Source: Spongospora subterranea f. sp. subterranea
Lineage: Eukaryota; Endomyxa: Phytomyxea; Phytomyxea; Plasmodiophorida
Length of the DNA: 48,656 nucleotides
Direction: 5' to 3'
Assembly (NCBI GenBank): GCA_049724395.1
Contig: JAUGWO010000197.1
Location: forward strand, 1-48,656
Both the position numbers and the translations under genes were made by a program. Position 1 is the stretch's first letter. Every line of letters starts with the position of its first letter. The notes under the pieces were generated by a model. That model saw only the letters and a list, made by a program, of their open reading frames with translations, did no database searches and was not told the DNA's origin. Positions 11,281 to 21,751 of the stretch are shown piece after piece.

Positions 11281-12439
11281 TTGATAAAAAAAAAAAGTAG
11301 TGGCGATCACTGCGTTTGCTGCTCCTTTAGACAGATTTCAGGCTGTTTTTGTCGACTTTTCAGCCGAACTGGTTATATTGACCATTCTCGTGTTGTTAGA
11401 TGATAATGGGATAGAAGTGCAATTGTGGATCATGAGAGGATCTCACATGTGGCGATATCCACAATATTAACAGGATCATTGCCAGATCAGGGACTACTCA
11501 TCAACTCTATACAATCGCCAATTGGACCTGTCCACGATGATCAAACCGAACAGGTCGCCCAGATCATTCGATTGGTCATTATTCGGTGTTATTGCCCATT
11601 TCCAGATCTCGTTGACCATCACTAATCCACTTGAGACTAAACCATCACTACTCCATCTGTCATCCTATAGAACACAACCCGTATTTATTGCCACAATGAC
11701 ACAACACATGATTCATCATGTCCGATTAGCCAAAGTTTTTGATCTTCGCTACGCTGTCTTGAACGTGTTAAAACCAAATGGTTCAGACTCACAGGTAAAG
11801 TAAACAACGGTACCGATTCCAGAAAACACATGAAATTACCGGATATCCGTTGAACTATCGGTACATCGCTATTCCGTTATCGTGATCGTGGTTCACTATT
11901 TACCATCGGTGCCTTTGATCAATGTCAACAACATGGAGAATGTGTTGATTCAAATTACCGATTTTTGTTGTTTTGTTGGGGCTCCACCTCCAATTAAATG
12001 CCGATTTCGTGTAGATGTTCCCTGGTTCAAGCAGTGCCGAAATCGCCCCATGAATTATAACTGGGGCAATGTCATAGGACATGGTCTGGTCGTTAACACG
12101 ACTCATATCCACAGCAACACACCTTGCCGTGTAGTTGAAAACCGTTCCCAATGTTGTACAATATCAGTGTCCCCCATTTCCTGGACGCACCTTCATGGCC
12201 TCCAGAGAATCCGGATCACTTTTCCAACAACCGCAAAGCAATTAGTGAACGGTGAAGTTTGCAAGGGATGTTGTGAATGCCCTGGACCGCGCGAATTCAA
12301 TGGAACCCGATTCATGTCACATCCGCTGCCAGGACGGAACTGTAATCGACGAAAGTTGAATTGGGCCCTACGACACAATTTGTTCCAGCAATTCTGCAGC
12401 GTAGCAATGGCGTTGATTGACAGAGTGCGACTTGGTTAA
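11281..12439. other. Unassigned sequence
   Basis: No family was recognised on either strand. Open frames exist (for example 11882-12439 on +), but they lack recognisable motifs and have competing frames on the other strand. The right part may belong to the LTR of the minus-strand Gypsy fragment that follows. Confidence 0.4.
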
Positions 12440-13705
12440 ATCGAATGCATTTTGACGGCGGGTGCAGTTGAGTATCGATTTTTCAGTTGACGAGGTCATT
12501 GTAGATAGTACTTCGCTTGTCAATGTCAAGAGACCGATATTGTCACGTTCGGGAGAGGGAGAGGTTAATGTTGACAATATACGACGTTGTTCGAACTGTC
12601 CATTACCGGTTCGGTTAACTGTTCATTGACATATATATAATGTCATGGAGTGAGGTCATGACAATATCCCCCGCCTTGGGCGCGGTGTCTCGGGATGTGT
12701 CTGATGGAATTGGGCAATGCAATCGCTAGAGCGGAGGTGGCGGGAGGAGTAGAGATGGTGACAGTTCCCAAGTGCGGTCCAAAACGTCATAACCTTTCCA
12801 GTCTACGTTGACCACGAAACGAAACGAGAAGCGATGATATCCTGAACCTGATCGAGAGGTTGTTGGCTATTGTCTAAGGTAAATGGGGTGGTGGATCACA
12901 TTGTTTTCGTCCATTTAGCGTGTTCTCCACGTCGGGTTTTAACAGAGATCAATGGAAGACTCGGTGCAACTTGGAATTCATAGGAAGATCCATTTCATAT
13001 GCAACAGGATTGATAATACGAATGATGGAGAATGGTCCTAATCTCTTTTCGAAAGCGTATCGCACGGTCGTTTTGATGGGATAGAATCTCGAATCAGCAA
13101 TACTTTGTCACCAACAGCGTAATTTGGGTGTTTGCGGCGCTTCAAATCAGCGAATCGCTTCATTGTGTCAACAGATATACGCAATGTCACTTGTAGATGT
13201 TTTTGGAGATCATGAAGATGAGAACCAACTCACCAGCAGAACGATTTGGACATGATCCACAACTTGGTACCCGAAAATCATGTCGACCATGAAAACCATA
13301 ATTATCGTAGAAAGGAGAGAATCCAGTTGAAGAATGGAAAGAATTGTTATACGCGTATTCAGCCATTGATAGAATATCCACCGAGTCGTTTTGACGATAG
13401 AAAATAAAACAACGTAACATATGATTCGAGGACCTGGTCAACTCGCTCTGTTTGTTCATCCAATTTTGGATGGCGCCGAGAAGATAGATTTACAATCAAT
13501 CTGCAACAGCTTGACAAAATGTTTCCAAAATTGGGAGACAAATTGAGGGCCGGGATCGGAAACAACATCGTCGGGAAAGACATGGATATCAAATACATGA
13601 TCGAACACCAATTTCGATAATTGTAAACTGGTAATCGATTCGTGACACGGAATAGAATGAGCCATTTTTGTACATCGATCTACCACAACCAGGATGCTGT
13701 CAAAC
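12440..13705 (-). mobile_element. Ty3/Gypsy chromovirus fragment (integrase, chromodomain, LTR start), fossil
   Basis: Read on the minus strand. The integrase core begins GFDSILVVVDRCTKMAHSIP near 13705 and continues through FPDDVVSDPGPQFVSQFWK. It ends with a chromodomain-like segment (VDWKGYDVLDRTWE, about 12790-12840). A purine-rich GGCGGGGGATATTG then leads to a probable 3' LTR starting TGTCATGACC at 12663, with a TATATATA stretch near 12630. RT and everything 5' are absent; the fragment abuts a MULE-like relic. Broken, with several breaks. The LTR end (about 12440) is a guess. Confidence 0.75.
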
Positions 13706-14800
13706 CCTGAGGATTTCAGAAGAACATATGGTGTCCCAAAGGTTGTCCTGTACATGAACAATTCTGGGCAGACGCCGTCTTCGACACCGTCCCACATGTC
13801 ATGTATTCTTGATGTGCTCCTCACGTTCATCACAATTGTACACCACATGAAGCGTTCTTGGGCGTGGTCCTCTTCTCCAAACTAGACAGAGAGCTGTTCG
13901 TAGATTCTCCATATCGTTCGCTTCCGTGAGGCCAGCGTACTTGTTTAACATATACATTGTCATCAGCGCCGTGTCCATGGCACAAATATTGACTGCAATG
14001 AAATTCTCGCCGGTCTTGAAACTCCAAGGGATTTCGAACGTTTTCCAGTCGACTCCGCTGCCCATCTTCGGTACGACGTTCGGTGAGCCATTGGGACGAC
14101 CAACGCGATTTTTAGCGATAAGATGATGGGGAAGTGTCTGGAGGTCGACCATCATTTCTATATGGGACTTTTCGCTTCGTTGTTGATTTGGCATAACGCA
14201 GCGCTACACCTTTCAGGGTCAGATTATGATCAATATCAATCTGTTTCACGTAGCGGTACGTGTGATCCCAGACATTCCGAGAAAGATAGTCCTTGGTTTT
14301 GGCGAACAATGCTGACAATCTCCACCGATGCATTCTTGCGTATTTGTCATTTGATTTGATGGCAGCGACGGCGTCCGGACCGGCCATCGCCGGAAAGATG
14401 AACTCCCTACGTGCGATGTGCCATCCCATCCAGCGTTTGATCTTGGGGGAATAACAATGGCGAGAACGCGGACCTGAAACTCATTGATGTCAATGACGTC
14501 CAACAGGGGACACATCTCCTGGTATATATTCGCGTTGCCTATGGGGTGGAATTAAGACTGATTTTGCTGCACCATTGTCAGCGTCCTCTTGAACATGAAC
14601 CGTGCAACATCGATGTAAACGGTTCAAGTCGATTGCTTCATCGCTTGAAACTGTGCAGTGATGTCGCAAAGCGTTTTCGAACCCGCTGCGCTCGGCGTCC
14701 GGAAAGTCGCACGTCATTTCCGGAAATGACTTCTCAGGATCAGTCTCTTAAACATTGAGATCATTGGGCATCTCCGACGCTCAAAATATTACACCGAAGT
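13706..14800 (-). pseudogene. MULE-like (Mutator) transposase relic, copy 1
   Basis: Minus-strand reading gives the MULE pattern CDFPDAERSGF (second catalytic Asp, about 14685-14715), then CCTVHVQ (CxxH motif, about 14600). A MHRWRLSALFAKTKD segment, a C-terminal FEIPWSF segment and CAMDTALMTMYMLNKYAGL (about 13930-13990) follow. The same order of segments occurs at 19.2-20.8 kb. Frames change several times, so it is a pseudogene. It ends at the junction with the Gypsy integrase near 13705. Confidence 0.7.
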
Positions 14801-16121
14801 GAGCAGCATAAACGTCGACGTTCCCATTAACAATGAGATCGCGAATGGAATGTTTTGATTAATAACTGGACACAATCCGGACGTAATCAGTGTTCTGCAC
14901 CGCCCTAATATACAGTAATAAACCACTTCGAGTTTTAGGGTTTTTCTATTCGTTTTATAAAGAGCCCTTGCACCAGTATAGAACGTTTTGCTTCGCAAGC
15001 ACTTGCACGACACGTTCACGTGCGTCTTTTCTTCTCTCCACGTTATTCCACGTGCGACTTCTTTTATCTTCTTTCAACTTCTAACCTCTTTGTTTCTAAA
15101 TGACCGCTCGAACGGATATACTTGCAGGCCTCCAACCCGCTAATCCCGAGACCAATGATGAGCCAGCGCGTCATCAACCTTCAAGTACTTCTCACACCGA
15201 AGTTCCCCTGTTTTTATTCAGGGTATTGCGCCTGAGATATAATCCTTCATTTAACCAGACGCTCCGAATAAGGTAATTGGCTGTCAGGAATTATTCTTAT
15301 TCTCTCTAGGAATAATTTCAACCGTCATCGCTAATATAGGGAATTATTCCTCGGGGGGTCTGCAACCTCTGGACTTATTCGCAATGCAAAAGAGGAATAT
15401 GTTCAGTATTCGACTTTGGGGACTCGTCGAAAAAGCGGAACTGGAGGAGATTCAGCTCGTATAAAATGAGGTCTAATCCTGCACTTTTATCGACCAAAGA
15501 GATAGTTGAGAAGTATTTCTCTCCAGTCCCAGATAGTGATGTTTGGAAGTGCTACCCGACAATCTCGAAATGACACTATTTTTAAGGCAGAAGGCCAATT
15601 ACGGGAAGAGAGATCTGTTCTAGACAATGTTGGAATAAATATGACTTATTCCGGAATAACTAACTATTTTCAGTGAAGGTATAGTAGTTATTCCTCACTT
15701 TTGGATCATCACTAGCGAATAATTTACTGGTATCCATAGTCAGAAGCAATAAAATAAGGAAGATTTATTCCGAAACCCCTGGATTTAACCGCGATTGTTT
15801 CTTTTCTTTGTGCTTTTGGAAAGTATCGCCTACTCATCGAGGAACGACGAACGATTCATAATAAGGACATCCATGCCCAGTCTCAACAAGCTGTTTTGAG
15901 CACGACTGCCTCAGAGACATTGCTAAATATCACCTCAAGAAGGAAATCAGCGATGTGACAGATGATGATTTGGACCAATACCTCCGGAGACTCCAGAAGG
16001 ATTCCGGTGCCGTTTTGTCATCTACAGTACCAACATCGAAGCGTTGAGTTTCGATATCGATAGTCATGGATACGACCAAATCCTTTATTGAACAGCTGGA
16101 GGTCGAATAAATTTACTCGTT
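14801..16121. other. Unassigned sequence with a cluster of TTATTCC/GGAATAA motifs
   Basis: A possible + strand gene start lies at 15101 (MTARTDILAGLQPANPETND), preceded by a pyrimidine-rich leader, but it soon closes. A short stretch near 15490-15560 (VEKYFSPVPDSDVWKC) resembles the start of a BED-type zinc finger of hAT transposons, but this is weak. At 15900-16045 a charged segment (KKEISDVTDDDLDQYLRRL) is open on +. Several TTATTCC or GGAATAA motifs lie at 15265-15775, including the 14-bp palindrome TTATTCCGGAATAA at 15646-15659. Confidence 0.35.
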
Positions 16122-16427
16122 TTGACAGTTTTATTGAACATCATGGACTTTAACATGTTTACTCAGGTTCACCCGATGCAATTAATGAGGAAAATTGACG
16201 TCCTCCGCGACGACCTTCGTCCAAAGGACCTGAAAACTTCAACCGACCGTGCAGCTATCTACGACGAGTATATTCACACTTCCAAAGATGAAGATGCCTT
16301 CTTCACATTGGTGGACACGCTCGCGAAAGACCAACAAGGAGGCCTGGGCGCGCCCTCTTTTCCCACCGCTGTCAGTATTTCAGTTTCGATGGCCGAAAAT
16401 GGCGGTGGAGCGACCCATAAACCCTAA
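16122..16427 (+). CDS. Hypothetical fragment, 101 codons
   Basis: Open frame with acidic, helix-forming composition (MRKIDVLRDDLRPKDLKTS..., then DEYIHTSKDEDAFFTLVDTL). The segment 15900-16045 has similar composition just upstream, so both may be exons of one gene or pieces of a decayed element. I recognise no family. No signal peptide or membrane segment. Confidence 0.3.
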   Translation: MTVLLNIMDFNMFTQVHPMQLMRKIDVLRDDLRPKDLKTSTDRAAIYDEYIHTSKDEDAFFTLVDTLAKDQQGGLGAPSFPTAVSISVSMAENGGGATHKP

Positions 16428-16557
16428 TAAAGCTCATTCAATTTACCGCAGTGCACGATAACGATGAGCAGATCACCGACGAATCACTGCCGTTTGCAGA
16501 ACACGACTGAAGCACGTCACCCGATATTACAGTATAATAGTCACATCGCACGACATT

Positions 16558-16674
16558 CGAACTTGGTGCGACAGCGTCTGAACAAGGCAGAATAAACAGA
16601 GCAGGATGTGGCCCGTTGAAATTCTCGAACTGTGTATTCTTCCAAGGGGGTTAGACGCTGTCGCACCAAGTTCG
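16558..16674. repeat. Small inverted repeat, 22-bp perfect arms
   Basis: CGAACTTGGTGCGACAGCGT at 16558 onward is found reverse-complemented at 16653-16674, with a spacer of about 73 bp. It generates mirror-image open frames that are not genes. Confidence 0.85.
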
Positions 16675-16756
16675 GATATCATGGGCGAAGACCTTATGTC
16701 TATTGTGCTGGGTGATAATGTAACAATCGGGCGGCACGCTTCTGATAACGATGCCA

Positions 16757-18455
16757 TCAATCAGCGATTCGATCATCGCGCAGGCAGGATAAAATTTTAA
16801 CAAGCTGTTCATTCTTTCTTTCCGAGAGATCGGCGCCAGCACATGGCCGATACTTTTTGTAGCCAGACTCGATGAATGCCTCGACCATGTACAATGCGCC
16901 ATCCTTTTTGGAAAGTCGCCCAGGTTTGATATTCTTCTGTCGCTCCGGCTCTGTACGACGGAACCATCGCTGCTGCAACGACTTGAACGTTTGAGCGTCT
17001 GTATTCGCTCCAGATACACACGAGCTCTGGTCATCCAGGCACTGCAATGCTTCTACTAAACGTACATTGCCTGCAATCCACATCAGCGGACCGAGCTGTG
17101 TGCAGGAATTTTACGAAACTCGGCAAATCCATTGCTGCAAACTAAAGTAACTATCTGTTAGGTAGATCGTCATGCACACACCAGCTGACAGCGATGAATT
17201 GAGTATAGAATCTAATGACTCGCTGTGGGAAATTGCATCATCCACATCAATATCTTGGGTGATGTTGAGTACTTTTCGAACGCGCGCCGCGAGCGATTTT
17301 ACAACTGCGTCGTCGTCGACTGCAGAAGTTTATCCGCTTGTTCGATGTTGCTGGTCATTGATTCGGACGCAGCAAAATAAGATGCAAGTGTAGTTCGTAA
17401 CTGTGGCAAGTTTCCGAACTCCAATGCGGATGGAGAGATGCTCGTTTCATGAACATGAAAGGCTTCAAGAAGACAACGCTATTGCGTTGTCTCGTTGACA
17501 ACAGAACGAATCAGTTCGAACAACTGATGCGTCGGCGATGCAGTACTCTGGCCAATGCTTACGCCTGGACAATCAGATATCCCTACAGGATAAATCTTTT
17601 CAGCCTGATTGGATTGAGCCTTTCCAGAGTCAAGGAAACCTCGAATCCCTGGCAGATAACCCTTGGCATTTCGCCAACCTGTAAAAGAGGAGCGGAACGA
17701 TGCTTCGATGAACTGTTCGGATTTGTCCTGGAGTTGGACAAAATCGTGTACAGTGAACTCGCGATTACACTGGCGAATGATGCCGAAAATGTGTTTCAGG
17801 CTTCTTCTGTGCAATGGCGCGGAGTGATAACATTGGATCTAGCGAAAACGAATATCGATCCGATGACATGATGGACCAGATTCCGCAATGTCGTCATTTG
17901 AAATCGCATTGACGAGAACCATGGCAGGCCGTACCACGCCATGGCGATACGTTCTCTTCGATCGAAGTCATCGGCGTTGGTCGCAATGAGCATCACGCGA
18001 ATGAAATATATGGTGAGCACTAGGACGCGCCGTTGGTGTATGTCGGCAGATTGACACGACATAACCTGTGGTAATCACTGTAAACGGACTGATTGAAGAG
18101 CAAGTTTCTTTAACCTTGCGTGCGTTATCGCTTGAGCACAGATGAAGACCAAGGGAATCCGATGCGAAATCGGATACCTCGACAAGCTCCCGAGCGACAC
18201 CTACTTGTAAAAACTTCCCCGGTTTACTAAGATTGGCCCAACAGCCTTCACGACGCCGCCAAAGATGCAGGCGCCCCTTGAACTCTTTCCGGCATCGTGA
18301 TTGGCATCAATCGTAGAGCCAAAGCTGCTTTTGCCCTCAATCGTAACCACGTATGAATCTACTGACGGCCTGGATCTCGAATATGGTTGGCGCGTTGATG
18401 ACTGTTCGTCGGGGCCACGTTCGACTTGGGCTTAATTGCTTCTTTCCTTCCCATT
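16757..18455 (-). CDS. Uncharacterised multi-exon gene candidate (minus strand)
   Basis: A possible start is ATG near 18455 (MGRKEAIKPKSNVAP), preceded on this strand by a long C/T-rich tract (about 18655-18700), as in many fungal promoters. Coding-like stretches follow: SFGSTIDANHDAGKSSRGAC (about 18300-18360), HRRSLKHIFGIIRQCNREF...SSFTGWRNAKGYLPGIRGF (17479-17814) and LGPLMWIAGNVRLVEALQCL (from about 17094). The last part runs on to KKYRPCAGADLSERKNEQLV, down to 16757. A splice-like acceptor precedes LGPLMWIAGN. That part faintly resembles an ankyrin repeat. Frames shift between pieces, so it could also be a decayed element. Function unknown. Confidence 0.3.
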
Positions 18456-18970
18456 TATGTCAAAACTCTTACAACTTCATTTTCGTTGACTCTACTAAAA
18501 AAAACACGTATGAAGATTGTTGATTTTTGTCTTCGATCACGGCGATGATTTCGCCTCAGCATGATGGTCTAGTACAAGAAGTGTTCTGGCGCGAATTGAG
18601 GTGCGCGTCATGTAGCTGGAAAAAGTTTGTGCTGTCGCTCGGCCGACTGAGACCAGAGCGAGGAGGAAAAACGAAGAAAGAGAGAGAGAAAAGAAGATAA
18701 CGAAGTATTTAATTGAGATCAAGAAGTAATGGAACGGGAATCCGGTTCGCAGTACGGGAATATGTTTTTGAAACGGGTTCGTTGCAGTCGTCGATGCAAA
18801 ATTCCGATCGTGATCCAGAGACCGCATAGCTATTGTTGCCTGTGTCCAAATCATGGAGATTGGCGTCACCTGAGATCAAAATGCAAATGGCGTTGCTGAA
18901 TGCAGTACACCTCTCAGTCTATTTTGCGCCACGAAAAATGTGACAATATTGATAGATCGAAAAAATGATA
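18456..18970. other. Intergenic region without recognised gene
   Basis: Contains a purine-rich tract at 18655-18700 (C/T-rich on the minus strand). The 110-codon minus-strand frame here has a hydrophobic stretch only because that tract encodes Ser, Leu and Phe; I do not call it a gene. Confidence 0.4.
18960..18965 (-). terminator. Pol III T6 terminator of tRNA-Asp
   Basis: Six consecutive T on the minus strand, five bases after the tRNA 3' end. Confidence 0.8.
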
Positions 18971-19042
18971 CTCCGAAACGGGGAATTGAACCCCGGTCTC
19001 ACCCGTGACAGGGGCGAATACTGGCCACTATACTATTTCGGA
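18971..19042 (-). tRNA. tRNA-Asp (anticodon GTC)
   Basis: The minus strand folds as a standard 72-nt cloverleaf. The 7-bp acceptor stem is TCCGAAA (19042-19036) with TTTCGGA (18978-18972) and a G discriminator at 18971. There is a D-arm with TAGTATAGTGG, and an anticodon loop CTGTCAC with anticodon GTC. The T-arm is CGGGG-TTCAATT-CCCCG, which doubles as the B box. A run of six T follows (plus-strand A at 18960-18965), a Pol III terminator. No intron; CCA is not encoded, as expected in eukaryotes. The fold and terminator suggest a working gene. Confidence 0.95.
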
Positions 19043-19189
19043 ATGTTTTTGTACTGAACGTTATATTTGTCAATATAATGCTTTTAACTCGTAAAGCGTT
19101 CACGACTTGACACTCACCTTCGGTTGTTGCCCATTGTTGAAAATTACCATCGGGACTGATGCCCATTATCCGGTCATTGAATTGCGATT

Positions 19190-20800
19190 ATCCACGTGGC
19201 CTGGCGACTATATCAGCAACCATGTCTGATGTGGGGCAACAACGATCTCGATCTGTTCCTCCTGAACCTGCTCTGTGATGAAATCAGAGTGAACATCGCT
19301 TTCCCGTCTGGCAGGTCTCAGTCTGCTGTCAAAACCCACAGCAAATATGCCGACATGGGATCAATGGCGACGTGTAAAACCCCACAAACACAGCTGGGAA
19401 CTGCTTTCTGTTCTGTAACCTGGAACAACCACCGAAGTTTGGCCGCCAGTACCATCCTGACGACGAAACTGCCAATGCGCACCAAGAAGTCTGATCCGCA
19501 CCAGGACGTGTACGAGATCTTGAACCGGAACAATTCAGGACACAATAAGGAGAAACTCCCTTCGACGTTATCGTACATGTCGTGCGTGCCCACAAGCGGT
19601 TTTTGCAGTACGCTCGTGCACCAAATAAACCACACCCTGTTGTACTCCTCTTCCTGTATCAACACCAATACTTTACGAAAGATGATCATTATCAGCCGCC
19701 CTGGACAATCCCTCGTATCGGTACAGAACGTAAACAGCCATCAATGCGATATCCATAGCGCACGTAAGTTGGTTGTATGTAAAGCTCCAAAGGAATACCA
19801 AAAGTTTTCGCATCCATATCGGACGCGAACTTTGGCTGTAAGTTCAACGACTCTCGAGGGCGCCAAACACGCTTGTTGGTGGTGTTCTTTCTGGACGTTG
19901 GTCGATAATAACGCAGTGTCATCTCGCCAACTTATAATCTGTTTCGATCAACGCTGCATATCGATATGAACGGTCAACACATTCGACTATGGAGAGTTTC
20001 GATTTCGGAGCAGTTGACTGAAAGTCGCCACCGACGCATTCCTGTGCTGCGAGCATTGGTCTGCATCGACATCGAGCGACTTCAGTTCTGGAAACCCAGG
20101 GGTAATGGGGTCTCCACTCGATGAATAAAGTCGTCTGGATCGTCAATGATGAGAAGTTGCCAAGCCGAAATGTAAAATTCCTCGCCCTTTTCAGGCCGGA
20201 CGAGGGCGCTGTTGCGAATTTCTCGCGACAACGTTCTTTTGAAATGCACTGAGCAGCACTGGTAGAAACGCTCGAGTTCGTCAGCCCCGAGATTGCAATG
20301 TTTACGAAAAGCAATACCAAACCCTGAGCGTTCTGCGTCAGAGAAATTGCAGGTGTTGCCAGGAAACCAATCGTCCATCGGCCAGATCGATTGGCATCTC
20401 CATCAAGCTCACAATGACGCCAAAATGTGCTGCGTAATGAGCTGCGGTTTTCCCATCAACAACGGAAATACAGAACGGAACGCTTCGGTTAATGACAGCA
20501 CAGTACCCTGAGGCCATTTTGTGACATTGGCATTAGAACATTGGGCGTCTGTCAGATTTCCTTCTATCGTATCTGCCTGCAGGGATGACACGTCTTCTAG
20601 CAATAATTGCTTTTGACAAGGCGTCATTGAGATGATGTGGCCATCGTCAGTTTGCATGCTTGTGCTGACACACCTAGACGCTGTTCGTAAGCCGATAGCA
20701 TCGCTCGAGTTCGTCAGCCCCGAGATTGCAATGTTTACGAAAAGCAATACCAAACCCTGAGCGTTCTGCGTCAGAGAAATTGCAGGTGTTGCCAGGATGA
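19190..20800 (-). pseudogene. MULE-like (Mutator) transposase relic, copy 2
   Basis: Minus-strand reading starts upstream with TVLSLTEAFRSVFPLLMGK (about 20430-20490). It continues with CNFSDAERSGFGIAFRKHC (second catalytic Asp, about 20290-20350), then FYQCCSVHFKRTL (CxxH motif, about 20245) and LVRPEKGEEFYISAWQLL. The C-terminal part (TFGIPLELYIQPT, then a region to about 19320) parallels copy 1 at 13.7-14.8 kb. Mutator-family transposases use a DD(CxxH)E architecture, which fits. Several frame changes make it a pseudogene. The 257-codon plus-strand frame at 19196-19969 is its antisense shadow. Confidence 0.7.
20269..20797 (+). repeat. 96-bp direct duplication in MULE copy 2
   Basis: Segment 20269-20364 recurs almost unchanged at 20702-20797, 433 bp away. 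It covers the CNFSDAERSGF coding part, so that catalytic-region sequence appears twice on the minus strand. Confidence 0.9.
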
Positions 20801-21440
20801 TGATAATCGGATAGTTGGCAATGATGTCCAGTCTGATGTGGGGTCCCTGATCGCTTTTAAGTGATTATGGTTGTCGAATCAATTCCGGTTCTGTATCTGA
20901 TTTTGTTGATGATGTTGATTATAGTTTTCGATGAAGACTGAAAAATGATCTGGACCCTGTGGACATTGTTTTCAAAGGCCAGGCTGAATGTTTAATCAAT
21001 CAGCGTCATCGTTATCGTTAAAAGAGGAGGATCATCGATTCTTAATTTGAGGATCTATCGCTTGCTTTCCAGTTAAAATCGTTTTTCGTTGATATGAGAA
21101 GCGACCTAGATTGCTGTAGGCAGGATGAACCGAGTTGATGGCCGCGTTGCAGTGCTGACTTGGAGACTCTTCGTGCGAAAAGTGCTGTTGGGCGATAACG
21201 TCTGCGCGGATCGGATTTGGTTTATTGTGCGAATGAACACCAGTGTGATGCAATTTCGATTCGCTCACCAGAGTGGATCGTTTTTAACGTCGCTGTGCAC
21301 GCGATATGGCGGACCGTTTCACGATGAGTTGGGCAGATTGTAATAGAAGGCGGGGGATGCGTCGTTCCGTTGTTGGTGAAATCGACCCGTAAACAACCGT
21401 TGCCTATTCAAAACATCGGCAATCACCAGTTGACCACCCT
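20798..21440. other. Unassigned sequence
   Basis: No family recognised. Minus-strand frames at 21032-21268 and 21319-21501 could together be part of a decayed protein, but no motif supports this. Confidence 0.35.
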
Positions 21441-21479
21441 GGTGGAATTGAGATCTGATAAACAGAGTTGCCATTTGGG

Positions 21480-21582
21480 TATTCTGGAGGCTGTGTCCCA
21501 ATGGGTTTCGGGGTTTTAGTGAGCCGGGTCATCCTAACCTCACACTACCATTGTTGTGGGTCAGAATGCTGATCAACGTATA
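21480..21582 (+). repeat. SINE A / LINE 3'-end fragment
   Basis: TGTGTCCCAATGGGTTTCGG followed by AGTGAGCCGGGTCAT and AACCTCACACTACC matches the 3' half of SINE A at 39.6-39.7 kb (minus strand) and the LINE tail near 34475. It ends at the LTR start at 21583. Confidence 0.6.
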
Positions 21583-21722
21583 TGTTAGGAACACTCCCAT
21601 ATATTCCTAACATTCGCGGCTTCGCCGCAGTTCCGCCGCAGTTTTCCGACAAGAATGACCTCTGGCTGGTCATTCTTGTCAACACCTTGTATAGCTTGTG
21701 ATACACTTCGGTTTTATTTTAG
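21583..21722 (+). repeat. Solo LTR or LTR fragment of the Gypsy 1 family, fossil
   Basis: Begins TGTTAGGAACACTCCCATAT and aligns with 605-755. No internal Gypsy sequence of this family follows, so it is a solo LTR or truncated copy. It shows the three hairpins well. Confidence 0.75.
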
Positions 21723-21751
21723 GGAAAACGAAAATGAAGCTCATTCGTGAA

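Noticed and set aside
11882-12439. 185-codon plus-strand open frame with many Cys
   Set aside because: No signal peptide, no recognised motif, competing minus-strand frames and no support from splicing signals; left as unassigned.
15490-15560. BED zinc finger of a hAT transposase
   Set aside because: Only a short suggestive stretch (KYFSPVPDSDVWKC); no second half of the finger and no hAT catalytic region nearby.
16606-16800. Plus-strand frame over the 16.6 kb inverted repeat
   Set aside because: Created by mirrored sequence; no motif.
18537-18869. Minus-strand frame with a hydrophobic segment
   Set aside because: The hydrophobic part is translation of a C/T-rich tract, more likely promoter-like sequence.
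19196-19969. 257-codon plus-strand open frame
   Set aside because: Antisense to the MULE-like relic, whose minus-strand motifs are recognisable; no motif on the plus strand.
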